From Mesorhizobium sp. L-2-11 (GTDB taxonomy: Bacteria; Pseudomonadota; Alphaproteobacteria; Rhizobiales; Rhizobiaceae), in contig NZ_AP023257.1 of NCBI RefSeq assembly GCF_016756595.1, positions 3,364,001-3,428,000 on the forward strand: a DNA stretch of 64,000 nucleotides, read 5' to 3'. The notes under the pieces are model-generated. The model was not told the DNA's origin. It did not search any database and was given only the letters and a program-made list of their open reading frames with translations. How positions within the stretch are numbered: position 1 is the first letter of the stretch; every line of letters starts with the position of its first letter. Positions 1-9,442 of the stretch are shown piece by piece. Position numbers and translations under genes: made by a program.

Positions 1-233
1 AAAAAGGCCATGCCGGTGCGCAGGCGACGCTCGGCCACCTGCTCTTCCAGAGCGGCAAGATCGTTCGGGGGCTGGCGATGATGACCGCGGCGCTCGAACG
101 GGCCGCGCCTTCCGACCAGCCATGGATACGCGGCATGCAGGAAGAGGCGTTTGCCGCTGCGGGCGAGGCCGACCGCCGCACCGCGATTTCGCTGGCCGAC
201 GACATCCTCACCAAGGGCGGCGGCGACCGATAG
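1..233 (+). CDS. C-terminal end of a Sel1/TPR-repeat protein, probably ExoR (partial)
   Basis: Only the last 76 codons are inside the window, in the frame that starts at base 3 and ends at TAG 231-233. The helical repeat text (LGHLLFQSGK, LAMMTAALERA, EEAFAAAGEADRRTA) resembles the end of rhizobial ExoR, a periplasmic Sel1-repeat protein. ExoR binds and restrains the ExoS-ChvI two-component system that controls succinoglycan, motility and acid response. The assignment rests on remembered similarity of the C-terminus. The N-terminal signal peptide and main repeats lie outside the window, so a different Sel1 protein cannot be excluded. Confidence 0.6.
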   Translation, partial: KGHAGAQATLGHLLFQSGKIVRGLAMMTAALERAAPSDQPWIRGMQEEAFAAAGEADRRTAISLADDILTKGGGDR

Positions 234-301
234 TCGTGTAGCCAACAGCCAGGAAAGGGTGGTTAATAGTCAGGAAGGGTGGGATCTCGAAAAAGTCGAG
301 A

Positions 302-592
302 TCAATTCTCGGTCGGTTGCGTCTCGACGGGACCGGACTCCGGCGTTGAAACCGGCGTGGCCGGCGGCGCCAGCGTGGTTTTAGGACAATCGTCCTTGAT
401 CTTTGTCCATGACGTGTTGTTGAGCACCATGTCGCAGCGGGCGAGATGGCTCCGGCCGGAAAGCGTCAGGCAGGCGACCTGGCCGATCTGGAAGGATGTT
501 CTGTTGGCCAGGCATGCCGGGTCGGCCAACGCCGGCGTCGCCGCGAGGGCGAGCGCGGCGGCACATGGGCAAATCGCAAATCTGATCGTCAT
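302..592 (-). CDS. small secreted four-cysteine protein, unknown function
   Basis: The 96-aa product starts with a clear Sec signal peptide (MTIRFAICPCAAALALAA, cleavage probably after TPALA). The mature part has four cysteines (PACLANR, VACLTL, ARCDMV, DDCPKT) that could form two disulfides, and ends in a Pro/Thr-rich tail. The frame stays open for 22 codons upstream, but the ATG at 592 places the signal peptide correctly. It lies convergent to the probable exoR gene and has no partner. I do not recognise the family. Confidence 0.55.
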   Translation of the reverse strand: MTIRFAICPCAAALALAATPALADPACLANRTSFQIGQVACLTLSGRSHLARCDMVLNNTSWTKIKDDCPKTTLAPPATPVSTPESGPVETQPTEN

Positions 593-690
593 CCTGAACC
601 CCGGCCGAACCCGGATTGCAGCGGAAACCCCGATTGTGGCGATATGACGGTCTATCAACCGGGAATCCGGCGGTTCGGGCCCCGAAATGA

Positions 691-1485
691 TCAGATTGGC
701 GCAAAACCCAATTCGATGGCCACCGGCACGTGATCCGAGGGTTTTTCCCAGGCGCGCACGTGCTTTTCGATCGAGGCCGAGGAAAAGCGATTGGCGGCCT
801 CGGGCGAGAGCAGCAAGTGATCGATGCGGATGCCGTTGTTCTTCTGCCAGGCGCCGGCCTGATAGTCCCAGAACGTAAAAATGTCCGGCGAGTCGGTGAC
901 CGCGCGCACGGCTTCGGTGAAGCCGAGGTTCTTCAGCCGGCGGAACGCCTGCCTGGTCTGCGGCTGGAACAGCGCATCGCCGAGCCAGTTCTCCGGGAAT
1001 TTCGCATCAATCGGTTCGGGGATGACATTGTAGTCGCCGGCCAACACCAGGGCCTCTTCGAGCGCGAGCCTTTCCTCGGCCCAGCGCTCGAGCCGCGCCA
1101 TCCAGGAAAGCTTGTAGGAGAACTTCTTCTCGTCATCGATCGGGTTGCCGTTCGGCAAATAGAGCGAGGCAACGCGCAACGCGCCCTTGTCGGTCGAGAA
1201 CACGCCCTCGATGAAACGGGCCTGCTCATCCGTATCGTCGCCCGGCAAGCCTCTGATAACCTCGTCGAAGCGCAGCTTCGACAGGATGGCGACGCCGTTA
1301 AAACCCTTTTGGCCATAGATTTCGACGTTGTAGCCAAGCGCCTCGATCTCGGCCCGCGGAAACTGCTCATCGGCCGTCTTGATCTCCTGCAGGCAGGCGA
1401 TATCAGGCGCGCTTTCCGTCAGCCAATGGGTCAAATTGCCGATGCGGGCCCGAACGCCGTTGATGTTCCAGGTGACGATTTTCAT
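691..1485 (-). CDS. xthA: exodeoxyribonuclease III
   Basis: This 264-aa protein belongs to the exonuclease III / AP endonuclease family of base excision repair, which incises 5' of abasic sites and trims 3' ends. It begins with the hallmark MKIVTWNINGVRAR. Metal and catalytic motifs are present: LQEIKTAD (Glu34), LAGDYNVIP (Asp/Asn) and the C-terminal SDHVPVAIEL (Asp-His). Length is normal for the family. It lies 13 bases downstream of a VOC-family gene on the same strand and may be cotranscribed with it. Confidence 0.95.
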   Translation of the reverse strand: MKIVTWNINGVRARIGNLTHWLTESAPDIACLQEIKTADEQFPRAEIEALGYNVEIYGQKGFNGVAILSKLRFDEVIRGLPGDDTDEQARFIEGVFSTDKGALRVASLYLPNGNPIDDEKKFSYKLSWMARLERWAEERLALEEALVLAGDYNVIPEPIDAKFPENWLGDALFQPQTRQAFRRLKNLGFTEAVRAVTDSPDIFTFWDYQAGAWQKNNGIRIDHLLLSPEAANRFSSASIEKHVRAWEKPSDHVPVAIELGFAPI

Positions 1486-1498
1486 GACGGCCTCATTG

Positions 1499-1885
1499 CT
1501 ATTCAGGCGGATGGCGTTCGACGAGGCCGATCGTATTGCCTGCCGGATCCTTTAGGAAGGCCATCCATTCGCTTTCCCCCGCCGGCCCGAACAGGCCCTC
1601 GGTATCGCGGTGGACGAGCATCGGCGGCGCGGTGAAGGGGACACCGGCGGCTTTTGCCGAGGCGTAGAAATCGTCAAGGCCCGAAATGTCGAGATAGACG
1701 GTGCCGGCCGGCAGGCCGTCGGTGAACAGCAGACGCACGTCGCCGGCCATGATGAAGGCGATGCCGGGCGGATCGAAGCGCACGTGCACTGTCATGCCGA
1801 GCACGTCATGCCAGAACGCCAGCGTTGCATCGAGATCGCGTCCGGCTGAAAGCGCGACCTGACGGACCGCGCTAATGGTAGGCAT
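1499..1885 (-). CDS. VOC family protein (glyoxalase/bleomycin-resistance fold)
   Basis: The 128-aa product has the paired beta-alpha-beta-beta-beta modules of the vicinal oxygen chelate superfamily. Typical features are ATLAFWHDVLGMTVHVRFDPPG near residue 20-40, YLDISGLDDFYASAKAAG in the middle and the C-terminal signature FLKDPAGNTIGLVE, whose Glu is a usual metal ligand. The substrate cannot be told from sequence. It sits between erpA (3 bases upstream) and xthA on the same strand, which suggests one transcript. Confidence 0.85.
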   Translation of the reverse strand: MPTISAVRQVALSAGRDLDATLAFWHDVLGMTVHVRFDPPGIAFIMAGDVRLLFTDGLPAGTVYLDISGLDDFYASAKAAGVPFTAPPMLVHRDTEGLFGPAGESEWMAFLKDPAGNTIGLVERHPPE

Positions 1886-1888
1886 TCT

Positions 1889-2236
1889 CTAAATACTGAA
1901 GCTGGTGCCGCAGCCGCACGAGGCGACCGCATTCGGGTTCCTGATCTGGAACGACTGGCCCATCAGATCGTCGACGAAATCAATCACCGAGCCACCCATA
2001 TAGACCAGCGAGAGGTCATCGATCAGCACCGTGGCGCCGTCCTTCTCGATGGCGACGTCGTCATCGTTGCGGGTGTCGACCAGATCGAACTTGTAGGAAA
2101 AGCCGGAACAGCCGCCGCCCTCGACCGAAACGCGCAGCGCCGTCTTGCCGGTTTCGCCAGATACAATCTTGGCAATCCGCCTGGCGGCGGCGTCGGTCAT
2201 CTCGATTTTCATGGCGGTCTTGGCGTCAGCGCCCAT
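1889..2236 (-). CDS. erpA: iron-sulfur cluster insertion protein ErpA (A-type carrier)
   Basis: A 115-aa A-type Fe-S carrier. The three ligand cysteines are in place: GGGCSGFSY (Cys43) and the C-terminal SCGCGTSFS (Cys107, Cys109). The text VYMGGSVIDFVDDLMGQSF is typical of alphaproteobacterial ErpA/IscA proteins. The ATG at 2236 is chosen because AAGGTG lies 6 bases before it. The internal ATG at 2212 (107 aa) has no such site. The reading frame stays open far upstream across dgt, but only as an antisense shadow. It is divergent from dgt. Confidence 0.93.
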   Translation of the reverse strand: MGADAKTAMKIEMTDAAARRIAKIVSGETGKTALRVSVEGGGCSGFSYKFDLVDTRNDDDVAIEKDGATVLIDDLSLVYMGGSVIDFVDDLMGQSFQIRNPNAVASCGCGTSFSI

Positions 2237-2307
2237 GGGCGTCACCTTGCATTCGGTTTCACATGATAGGTATGAAGCTCGAGGGGGCAAGTCAACTGCG
2301 GCATAGA

Positions 2308-2345
2308 CCATGGAAATTGGTTGGGGCCATGGAAATTGGTTGGGG
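2308..2345. repeat. perfect 19-bp tandem duplication in the erpA-dgt intergenic region
   Basis: The unit CCATGGAAATTGGTTGGGG occurs twice in direct succession (2308-2326 and 2327-2345) and ends two bases before the dgt ATG. Each copy contains an ATG, neither in frame with dgt. The duplication extends the upstream region and creates an in-frame TTG at 2321 that could be mistaken for the start. Confidence 0.9.
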
Positions 2346-2347
2346 CG

Positions 2348-3562
2348 ATGACGAATGAGTTGGGCGACATCGGATTTGGTTATCGGCCGCGCGCCGCCTA
2401 TGCCTGCGATCCGGCAAAGTCGCGCGGGCGGCTGTTCGACGAGGTGGAGAGCCCGACCCGCACGCCGTTCCAGCGCGACCGCGACCGCATCATTCATTCG
2501 ACGGCCTTCCGCCGGCTGAAGCACAAGACGCAGGTGTTCGTCGCGCATGAGGGCGACCATTACCGCACCCGGCTGACGCATTCGATCGAGGTGGCGCAGA
2601 TCGCGCGCGCCCTGGCGCGGGCGCTGCGCGGCGACGAGGACCTGGCAGAGGCGGTGGCGCTGGTGCACGATTTCGGTCATACGCCCTTCGGCCATACCGG
2701 CGAGGACGCGCTGAACGAGAAGATGGCGGCCTGGGGCGGTTTCGACCACAATGCGCAATCGCTGCGCGTGGTGACGCGGCTGGAGAGCCGCTATGCCGAA
2801 TTCGATGGGCTGAACCTCACCTGGGAGACGCTGGAGGGGCTGGTCAAGCACAACGGACCGCTGACCGACGCCAGCGGAAACGGGCTGAAGGGGCCGGTGC
2901 CGCAAGCGATCCGCGACTATTCGGAGCTGCACGACCTCGAACTCGACCGCTTCGCCGGCATCGAGGCGCAGTGCGCGGCGATCGCCGACGACATAGCTTA
3001 CAACAGCCATGACATCGACGACGGCCTGAGGTCGGGCCTTCTGAAGCTCGACATGCTGGAAAAGGTCTCGCTGCCCGGCTCGATCCTCGACAGCGTGCGT
3101 CAGCGCTATCCGGCGCTGGACGATGTGAGGACAGGGCACGAACTGATGCGCCGGCAGATTACGATGATGGTCGAGGACGTCATCGTCTCCACCACCGCCA
3201 ATTTGGCCCGCATCAAGCCGGACAGCGCCGACGCGGTGAGGGCGGCAGGCGAGACGATGGTGACCTTTTCTGCCGAAATGGCCGCGTTCGAAAAGCAATT
3301 GAAGGCCTTTCTGTACAAGCATCTCTATCGCCACAGCGAAGTCATGCGCGTGCGTAACGAGGCCGAGCAGATCGTCAACGACCTGTTCGAGGTCTATTTC
3401 GCCGATCCGCGCGCCATGCCCGATGGCTGGCGCGAAGGGCTCGACCGGGCTGACGATCGCATCAAGGCGCGCAGCGTCGCCGATTTCCTGGCGGGCATGA
3501 CGGATACCTATGCTTTGAAAGAACACCGCCGTTTGTTTGACCATACGCCTGAATTAAGCTAG
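2348..3562 (+). CDS. dgt: dGTP triphosphohydrolase-like HD-domain protein
   Basis: A 404-aa metal-dependent HD phosphohydrolase of the Dgt family, which converts dNTPs to nucleoside and triphosphate. The HD signature is intact: [12 protein letters not shown] (His78), [12 protein letters not shown] (His107-Asp108, His111, His116), then FDHNAQSLR and the distal [13 protein letters not shown]. The start [15 protein letters not shown] matches rhizobial relatives. The TTG at 2321 would add nine residues that are translated from the 19-bp duplication, so it is rejected. No strong ribosome-binding site is seen. argS follows 67 bases downstream on the same strand. Confidence 0.93.
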   Translation: MTNELGDIGFGYRPRAAYACDPAKSRGRLFDEVESPTRTPFQRDRDRIIHSTAFRRLKHKTQVFVAHEGDHYRTRLTHSIEVAQIARALARALRGDEDLAEAVALVHDFGHTPFGHTGEDALNEKMAAWGGFDHNAQSLRVVTRLESRYAEFDGLNLTWETLEGLVKHNGPLTDASGNGLKGPVPQAIRDYSELHDLELDRFAGIEAQCAAIADDIAYNSHDIDDGLRSGLLKLDMLEKVSLPGSILDSVRQRYPALDDVRTGHELMRRQITMMVEDVIVSTTANLARIKPDSADAVRAAGETMVTFSAEMAAFEKQLKAFLYKHLYRHSEVMRVRNEAEQIVNDLFEVYFADPRAMPDGWREGLDRADDRIKARSVADFLAGMTDTYALKEHRRLFDHTPELS

Positions 3563-3629
3563 GCGGGGCTCGATTTTGCCGGCCAATAGACCGGTTTCCC
3601 GCAAAGCCGTCAGAGCCAGAGCCACACCA

Positions 3630-5387
3630 ATGAACATCTTCGCCGATTTCAACGCGCGAATTATAAAGGCCGTCGAAGCGCTTGATTTGAAAGACAAAGA
3701 CGGCGGTTCGCTGGACTTGTCGCGCATCGCCGTCGAGCCGCCGCGCGACGCCAGCCATGGCGACCTCGCGACCAATGCGGCAATGGTGCTGGCCAAGCCG
3801 ACCGGCCAGCCGCCGCGCGCACTGGCTGAAAGGCTGGCGCAAGCGCTGCGCGCCGACCCGGACATCGCCGCTGCAGACGTTGCCGGCCCGGGCTTCGTCA
3901 ATCTCAGGCTCAAGGACGCGTTCTGGCAGGTGCACCTGACTGGGCTGCTCGGCGAAGGCCGCAATTACGGCCGCTCGACGGTCGGCGGCGGCAAGAAAGC
4001 CAACGTCGAATATGTCTCGGCCAACCCGACCGGACCGATGCATGTCGGCCATTGCCGCGGCGCCGTGGTGGGTGATGCGCTCGCCAATCTGATGGCCTTC
4101 GCCGGTTACGACGTGACCAAGGAATATGTCATCAACGACGCTGGTTCGCAGATCGACGTGCTCGGCCGCTCTGCCATGCTGCGTTACCGCGAGGCGCTGG
4201 GCGACGCCATCGGCGAGATTCCGGCCGGGCTCTATCCGGGCGACTATCTCGTGCCGGTCGGTCAGGCTCTGGCGAGCGAATTTGGCCGTTCCTTGCTGCT
4301 GATGCCGGACGAGGAAGCGCTTGCCATTGTCAAGGACCGGACCATCGACGCGATGATGGCGATGATCCGTGACGATCTGGCGCTGCTCAATGTGCATCAC
4401 GACGTCTTTTTCTCGGAGCGCACCCTGCACGCCGACCACGCCAGGAAAATCCGCTCGGCGATCAACGACCTGACGCTCAAGGGCCATATCTATAAGGGCA
4501 AGCTGCCGCCGCCCAAGGGCGAGAAGCCGGACGACTGGGAGGATCGCGAGCAGACGCTGTTCCGCTCGACGGCGGTCGGCGACGACATGGACCGGGCGCT
4601 GGTCAAGTCGGACGGCACCTTCACCTATTTTGCCGCTGATGTCGCCTATCTGAAAGACAAGGTCGATCGCGGTTTCGTCGAGCTGATCTATGTGCTTGGC
4701 GCCGATCATGGCGGCTATGTGAAGCGCCTGGAAGCGCTTGCCAGGGCGATTTCCGGCGACCAGGTGAAGCTTACCGTGCTGCTTTGCCAGTTGGTAAAAC
4801 TTTTTCGCGAGGGCGAGCCGGTGCGCATGTCCAAGCGGTCGGGCGATTTCGTAACGCTGCGCGAAGTGGTGGAGGAGGTCGGCCGCGACCCGATCCGCTT
4901 CATGATGCTCTACCGCAAGAACGATGCGCCGCTCGATTTCGACTTCGCCAAGGTGACCGAGCAGTCGAAGGACAATCCGGTGTTCTACGTGCAGTATGCC
5001 TCGGCGCGCTGCCATTCGGTGTTCCGGCAAGCGAGCGAACAGTTGGGCGAGGCCAATTTCGACCGCAATCGGTTGGCCGCGGCCACCGCTTCGCTGACCG
5101 ACGAAGGCGAGATCGGCCTGATCAGGAAGCTTGCCGAATATCCGCGGCTGATCGAATCCGCGGCACTTGCGCTCGAGCCGCACCGGCTGGCATTCTACCT
5201 CTACGATCTCGCCTCCAGCTTCCACGGACATTGGAACCGCGGTACCGAAAATCCCGACTTACGTTTTGTTAAGGTTAACGACCGACAATTGACCCATGCC
5301 AGACTAGGGCTGGTGCAGGCTGTTTCGGATGTTTTGACGTCCGGCCTGACGCTGATCGGAGCCGATGCGCCCACCGAAATGCGTTAG
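3630..5387 (+). CDS. argS: arginyl-tRNA synthetase
   Basis: The 585-aa product is the normal length for bacterial class Ia ArgRS. It has the HIGH-type motif in [17 protein letters not shown] (about residue 130-145), the KMSKS-type motif [14 protein letters not shown] (about residue 405) and the C-terminal DALR anticodon-binding domain. ATG 3630 ([11 protein letters not shown]) is preferred over the TTG 18 codons earlier because it matches family N-termini. The next gene, a SPOR protein, follows after about 100 bases, an arrangement common in rhizobia. Confidence 0.95.
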   Translation: MNIFADFNARIIKAVEALDLKDKDGGSLDLSRIAVEPPRDASHGDLATNAAMVLAKPTGQPPRALAERLAQALRADPDIAAADVAGPGFVNLRLKDAFWQVHLTGLLGEGRNYGRSTVGGGKKANVEYVSANPTGPMHVGHCRGAVVGDALANLMAFAGYDVTKEYVINDAGSQIDVLGRSAMLRYREALGDAIGEIPAGLYPGDYLVPVGQALASEFGRSLLLMPDEEALAIVKDRTIDAMMAMIRDDLALLNVHHDVFFSERTLHADHARKIRSAINDLTLKGHIYKGKLPPPKGEKPDDWEDREQTLFRSTAVGDDMDRALVKSDGTFTYFAADVAYLKDKVDRGFVELIYVLGADHGGYVKRLEALARAISGDQVKLTVLLCQLVKLFREGEPVRMSKRSGDFVTLREVVEEVGRDPIRFMMLYRKNDAPLDFDFAKVTEQSKDNPVFYVQYASARCHSVFRQASEQLGEANFDRNRLAAATASLTDEGEIGLIRKLAEYPRLIESAALALEPHRLAFYLYDLASSFHGHWNRGTENPDLRFVKVNDRQLTHARLGLVQAVSDVLTSGLTLIGADAPTEMR

Positions 5388-5491
5388 GTTTTGACTAAAA
5401 AACCTGTCACCTTTTGCCCACATTGCGCTGGTAAGGGCCAACCCTGCGCGACGTCCACGGCGTCCGAATGAGTGCGAGTTCGGGAACAATA

Positions 5492-8400
5492 ATGGCAGAC
5501 AGAACCCAGCTGAAAGCAGCCGCCCAAAACGATATCGCCGACGATGATCCGTTCGCGGAACTGACCAGGATCATGGGGTTCGACCCGCGCCAGCCGGTTA
5601 AGCCGCAGGCCCATTCGGCGCCGGCCGCAGCAAGTCAGCCGGCGGACGACGGCGATTTCGGCATCGACCTCGAGAAGGAGTTGATGGGCGAATTCGGCGC
5701 CGACGACAATGACGGCGCAACCGAACGTCGCGAGCCGGCTTTCGACCCGGCTGCCACTGACCCAATCGACGACGCGCTTGTCGCGTCGCTCGAACAGGAT
5801 CTCCTGCTGGACGACGATGCGGCAGACGAAACCGCCGATGCCGACGATGTACGCCCTGGCGTTGCCGGAGCATTCACGCCGGCTGTTGAAGCTGCTTTCG
5901 ACGACGATTTCGATGATGCGCTCGCCAGTTCGCTCGAAGACGTGTCGCCATTCGAAGACGATTTGCCGGTTAACGACGAGCCTGCCGCGTCGCTCGAACA
6001 GGATTTCCGACTGGACGACGATACGGCGGACGGGGCCGAACAGAATACTGCCGCGTCGGCCGCCGAACCCGCGTTCGACGATGAATTCGACGACGCCGTC
6101 GCAAGCTCGCTCGAAGACGAGCTGACGCTCGACGAGCACGTGCCGGTGGAGCAGGCGGCCGAAGCCGCCGACATCTCGGCGCCGGCCGCCGAACCCGCTT
6201 TCGACGATGAATTCGACAACGCCGTCGCAAGCTCGCTCGAAGACGACCTGATGCTCGACGAGCACGTGCCGGTGGAGCAGGCTGCCGAAGCCGCCGACGT
6301 CTCCGCGCCGGCCGCCGAACCAGCCTTCGACGATGAATTCGAAAGCGCCGTCGCAAGCTCGCTCGAAGACGATCTGATGCTCGACGAACTTGAGCCGATC
6401 GAGGCCGCTGTTGAAGCGCCTGCTGCGCCTGTTCGGGCCGTTTCGGACGAGTCCGATGAAGTCTTTGCCGACCACGACACCATGGCCGACGTCGCGATGG
6501 ATGATGACGTCGACGCGGATGACGTCGACTTGGATTTCGACATTCGCACGGCTGAACCGGTCGAAATCGACGAGCCAGAAATTGACGGACCGGAGGCTAT
6601 CGCCGCCACGGACGACGAGCCTTCCGCGGCGACCCCGGAACCTGCGTTCGACGACGATTTTGAACTGAGCTTCGACGACGCGCTTGCCGGGGAAGCCGAG
6701 GAGCCGGCTACGCAGGCCCCCGGCATTGCAGCCCAACCGACGGCGCCAGCCGCCGTGGCTCAGCCGGTAGCGCCAGCTCCCGTCGCTGAGGAGCGGAGCC
6801 TCGAAGACGAATTGAACGCGCTGTTGGGCACCATGAGCACACGGGCTGCCCCAGTGGCAGCGTCCGCGGCCGCCATGGTTCAGCAACCTGTAGTTGCGGC
6901 TGGAAAAGCCGCCGGCAAACCAGTGGATTCCACCGACGAACTGGTCTGGAGCCTTGACGAGCAAGACCCTTCGGAGCAGCCGAACGATGATGCGGTCCAG
7001 GCCGCCGACGCCGATCTCGATACCGTTCTCCTCGACGGGCTCGAGGGCCATGATTTCGGCGCTGAAGATGCTGCCGGACCGGCTGATATCGATTTCGACG
7101 AGGACGCATTGCACGCCGCCTTCGCCAAGGACATCGGTCTGGATCATGGCGACGGCGATGACGTTGCGGCCGCTTCACAACAGGATCGGAATGATTCGCT
7201 CAGCTGGATGGCGGCACCCTCCGTCGCGCCTGCGCCGGCCCGTTCGTGGAGCCGCGTAACGCCGGTCGCACAGCCGCAGCCTGCCTTTGCAGCCCAGCTA
7301 ACGGCTTCGGCGACCACAGAAACAACGACACCACCAGTGGCTGCGGCACCCTCCTATCAGAATGAGCCGGCCTATCAGGATGAGCCGGCCTATCGGAATG
7401 AGCCGGCCGAAGGCGATGCCGCCAATGCGGCACCTGCGCCGGCGCAAGGCGAACAGCCCTCTGCATATGACGAGATGCCTGATGTCGAGACGGTCGATGT
7501 GCCCGAGCGCGTCGTAGCGCTGGCCGACGACCTCGATATTCCGGAACTCGACTTCAATGAAGACGAACCGCCGGCGCCTGCCTATGACGATCTCGATACC
7601 GAGTTCGCCAGCCTTCTCTCGGAAATGAGTGCCGTGGATGTCGCTGCCGCCCCAGCGCGCAGCGCGGCGTATGACGACGAATCCTACAATGCCGGATTCA
7701 AGCCGGGGGCCGGATTTAAGCCAGGGGGCGGATATGAGCCGGGGGCAGGATTCGAGCCGGCGGCCGGACCCCAGCAGGGGGCAGGATTCCAGTCAGCGGC
7801 CGGGTTCCAGCCCGACCGTGTTGAAACGCGGACCTATGCGGCGAGACCGGCAACAGCGCCCGTCAGTGCGGCTTACGCCGATGCTGCCAACGGCTTCGAT
7901 CTGGGCGACTTGCCCAGCGGCCGGCCGGTTTCGCAAGCGCAAGCCAACGACTTTGCCCTGGACGAACTCGACTATGACCCCGAACTGGATGAGGCCATGT
8001 CGGTTGCAGGCCTGGCCGAGCAGAATGCCGCGAAGCCCCGGCGCCGCGGCCTGCTGGTCGCCGCAGTCGTCGGCGCCGTGGCGGTCGCCGGCGGTCTCGG
8101 CGCCTTCGCGCTGTCTTTCGGCGGCAACGGCGGCAGCGATGCGCCGGTGATCGTCAAGGCAGACAACGCACCGATCAAGGTCAGGCCGGAAAACCCGGGC
8201 GGCACCGTCGTGCCGAACCAGGACAACAAGGTTTACGACGCCGTGGCCAAGGGGGGCGCGAGGCCTGCCGAACCGGTCCAGGAAAAACTGGTTACCAACA
8301 CCGAAGAGCCGGTGGACGTGGCCGCCAAGGAGCCGCCGCAGAGCCGTGTGGTCGATCTTTCGCCCGACATCGACACGGCTGAAGCCGCCGATGCGGCCGG

Positions 8401-9280
8401 CGGCGACACGCAGGCGGCCGGCGACACGCAGGCGGCCGGCGACACGCAAGCGGTCGGCGACACGCAAGCGGTCGGGAATGCCGACGCCGCCGCGCCGGCA
8501 CCCAAGTCCGAGGATCGTATCGCCCAGGTTCTGCAAGAGGCCGAGCAGGGCACCGAGCCGGATGTCGTCGCGGTTGCGCCACGCAAGGTGAGAACCATGG
8601 TGGTGAAATCAGATGGTTCATTGGTTGCGCGCGAGGATCCGGCGCCTGCGGCATCGCAAGTGGCTGCCGTCGAGCCCGTCGATCCGGCGCCGCAGCTTGT
8701 GGCCCCGGCGGGTCAGGCCGGCGACGCGGCGCAGACCGGTACCGTACCGTCTGTTGCCGACCAGGCAAGTGGCGACCTGTTGGGCGGAACCCCAGTGGGC
8801 GACCCAGTGGCAGGCGACCGGGCCGAAACCGCCGCGCCGGGAGCCGCCACGCCGGAAGCAGCCAATCTGGCCGCCGTGCCCACGGCTGAGGCTGAAGCCC
8901 AAACCACCCAGCCCGCCAACACGCCGGACACGGTGCCGGTGGCGCCGCAGCGCCCGTCCGACCAGCCGGTCGACGTCGTCGGTGAGGTCAAGCCCGACCA
9001 GGTCGCGTCCATCAATGCGGCGGCCTCGACCGGCGGTGGCTCGTGGTCGATGCAGATCGCCTCGCAGCCGACCGTCGAAAGCGCCCAGTCGACCTATCAG
9101 GATCTGCAGCGTCGCTATGGCAGCGTGCTCTCCGGCCACACGGCCAACATCGTCAAGGCCGAGATCGCCGGCAAGGGGACGTTTTATCGCGTCCGCGTCC
9201 CGGCGAAGTCGCGCAACGATGCGATCAACTTGTGCACCAACTACAAGGCTGCCGGCGGCAATTGTTTCGTGTCGCGCTAA
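5492..9280 (+). CDS. large SPOR-domain envelope protein
   Basis: A 1262-aa protein with a long acidic, disordered cytoplasmic region (residues 1-850), one transmembrane segment (RRRGLLVAAVVGAVAVAGG, about 849-872), a Pro/Ala/Asp-rich periplasmic linker and a C-terminal SPOR domain (about 1185-1262) beginning SWSMQIASQPTVESAQ. SPOR domains bind denuded septal peptidoglycan, so a role at the division site or cell wall is likely. It carries several internal repeats: 42-aa units, hexapeptides around 7690-7810 and a six-residue GDTQAA/V repeat. The start MADRTQLK is chosen over an ATG eight codons earlier by similarity to relatives. Confidence 0.85.
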   Translation: MADRTQLKAAAQNDIADDDPFAELTRIMGFDPRQPVKPQAHSAPAAASQPADDGDFGIDLEKELMGEFGADDNDGATERREPAFDPAATDPIDDALVASLEQDLLLDDDAADETADADDVRPGVAGAFTPAVEAAFDDDFDDALASSLEDVSPFEDDLPVNDEPAASLEQDFRLDDDTADGAEQNTAASAAEPAFDDEFDDAVASSLEDELTLDEHVPVEQAAEAADISAPAAEPAFDDEFDNAVASSLEDDLMLDEHVPVEQAAEAADVSAPAAEPAFDDEFESAVASSLEDDLMLDELEPIEAAVEAPAAPVRAVSDESDEVFADHDTMADVAMDDDVDADDVDLDFDIRTAEPVEIDEPEIDGPEAIAATDDEPSAATPEPAFDDDFELSFDDALAGEAEEPATQAPGIAAQPTAPAAVAQPVAPAPVAEERSLEDELNALLGTMSTRAAPVAASAAAMVQQPVVAAGKAAGKPVDSTDELVWSLDEQDPSEQPNDDAVQAADADLDTVLLDGLEGHDFGAEDAAGPADIDFDEDALHAAFAKDIGLDHGDGDDVAAASQQDRNDSLSWMAAPSVAPAPARSWSRVTPVAQPQPAFAAQLTASATTETTTPPVAAAPSYQNEPAYQDEPAYRNEPAEGDAANAAPAPAQGEQPSAYDEMPDVETVDVPERVVALADDLDIPELDFNEDEPPAPAYDDLDTEFASLLSEMSAVDVAAAPARSAAYDDESYNAGFKPGAGFKPGGGYEPGAGFEPAAGPQQGAGFQSAAGFQPDRVETRTYAARPATAPVSAAYADAANGFDLGDLPSGRPVSQAQANDFALDELDYDPELDEAMSVAGLAEQNAAKPRRRGLLVAAVVGAVAVAGGLGAFALSFGGNGGSDAPVIVKADNAPIKVRPENPGGTVVPNQDNKVYDAVAKGGARPAEPVQEKLVTNTEEPVDVAAKEPPQSRVVDLSPDIDTAEAADAAGGDTQAAGDTQAAGDTQAVGDTQAVGNADAAAPAPKSEDRIAQVLQEAEQGTEPDVVAVAPRKVRTMVVKSDGSLVAREDPAPAASQVAAVEPVDPAPQLVAPAGQAGDAAQTGTVPSVADQASGDLLGGTPVGDPVAGDRAETAAPGAATPEAANLAAVPTAEAEAQTTQPANTPDTVPVAPQRPSDQPVDVVGEVKPDQVASINAAASTGGGSWSMQIASQPTVESAQSTYQDLQRRYGSVLSGHTANIVKAEIAGKGTFYRVRVPAKSRNDAINLCTNYKAAGGNCFVSR
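6065..6442 (+). repeat. three 126-bp (42-aa) tandem repeats inside the SPOR-protein gene
   Basis: Units begin at about 6065, 6191 and 6317 with EPAFDDEF and continue with AVASSLEDDLMLDE and then VPVEQAAEAAD. The first two are nearly identical and the third diverges at its end. The spacing is exactly 126 bases, so the frame is kept. They enlarge the acidic cytoplasmic tail. Shorter DEF/SLED variants upstream (about 5890-5960) look like older, eroded copies. Confidence 0.85.
8402..8473 (+). repeat. four 18-bp tandem repeats (GDTQAA/V) in the SPOR-protein gene
   Basis: The unit GGCGACACGCAGGCGGCC occurs at 8402, 8420, 8438 and 8456. The last two copies read GGCGACACGCAAGCGGTC. They add four hexapeptides to the periplasmic linker and probably vary in number between strains. 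Confidence 0.9.
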
Positions 9281-9313
9281 CCGTTTTCAAACCTCCCGCC
9301 CTTGGGCCGAAAG

Positions 9314-9344
9314 AACCGGCGCGTCTGTGACCGCGCCGGTTTTC
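9314..9344 (+). terminator. Rho-independent terminator after the SPOR-protein gene
   Basis: A nine-pair stem (ACCGGCGCG at 9315-9323 with CGCGCCGGT at 9332-9340) and an 8-base loop are followed by TTTCT, 34 bases after the stop codon. Confidence 0.75.
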
Positions 9345-9370
9345 TATGTTGGAACGAGTTCTTTGTGTGG

Positions 9371-9414
9371 AAGGGATTCCGGCTCGAGCGATTTGGCTCG
9401 ATGCGATTCCCTTT
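9371..9414. repeat. imperfect palindrome upstream of nagZ
   Basis: AAGGGATTC at the left and GATTCCCTT at the right enclose a second inverted pair, GAGC...GCTC. It looks like a small dispersed palindromic element or an operator. No second copy was found in this window, so the class is uncertain. Confidence 0.4.
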
Positions 9415-9442
9415 GTCTGCGTGACGCTCTAAACTCCCGCCC

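Noticed and set aside
2237..3544. Long upstream extension of the erpA frame (551 codons in total)
   Set aside because: The extension lies antisense to dgt and has no family similarity. The ErpA start at 2236 has a proper ribosome-binding site.
8040..9280. Separate gene for the SPOR domain
   Set aside because: The frame is continuous from 5492 through the membrane helix to the SPOR domain, with no internal ribosome-binding site.
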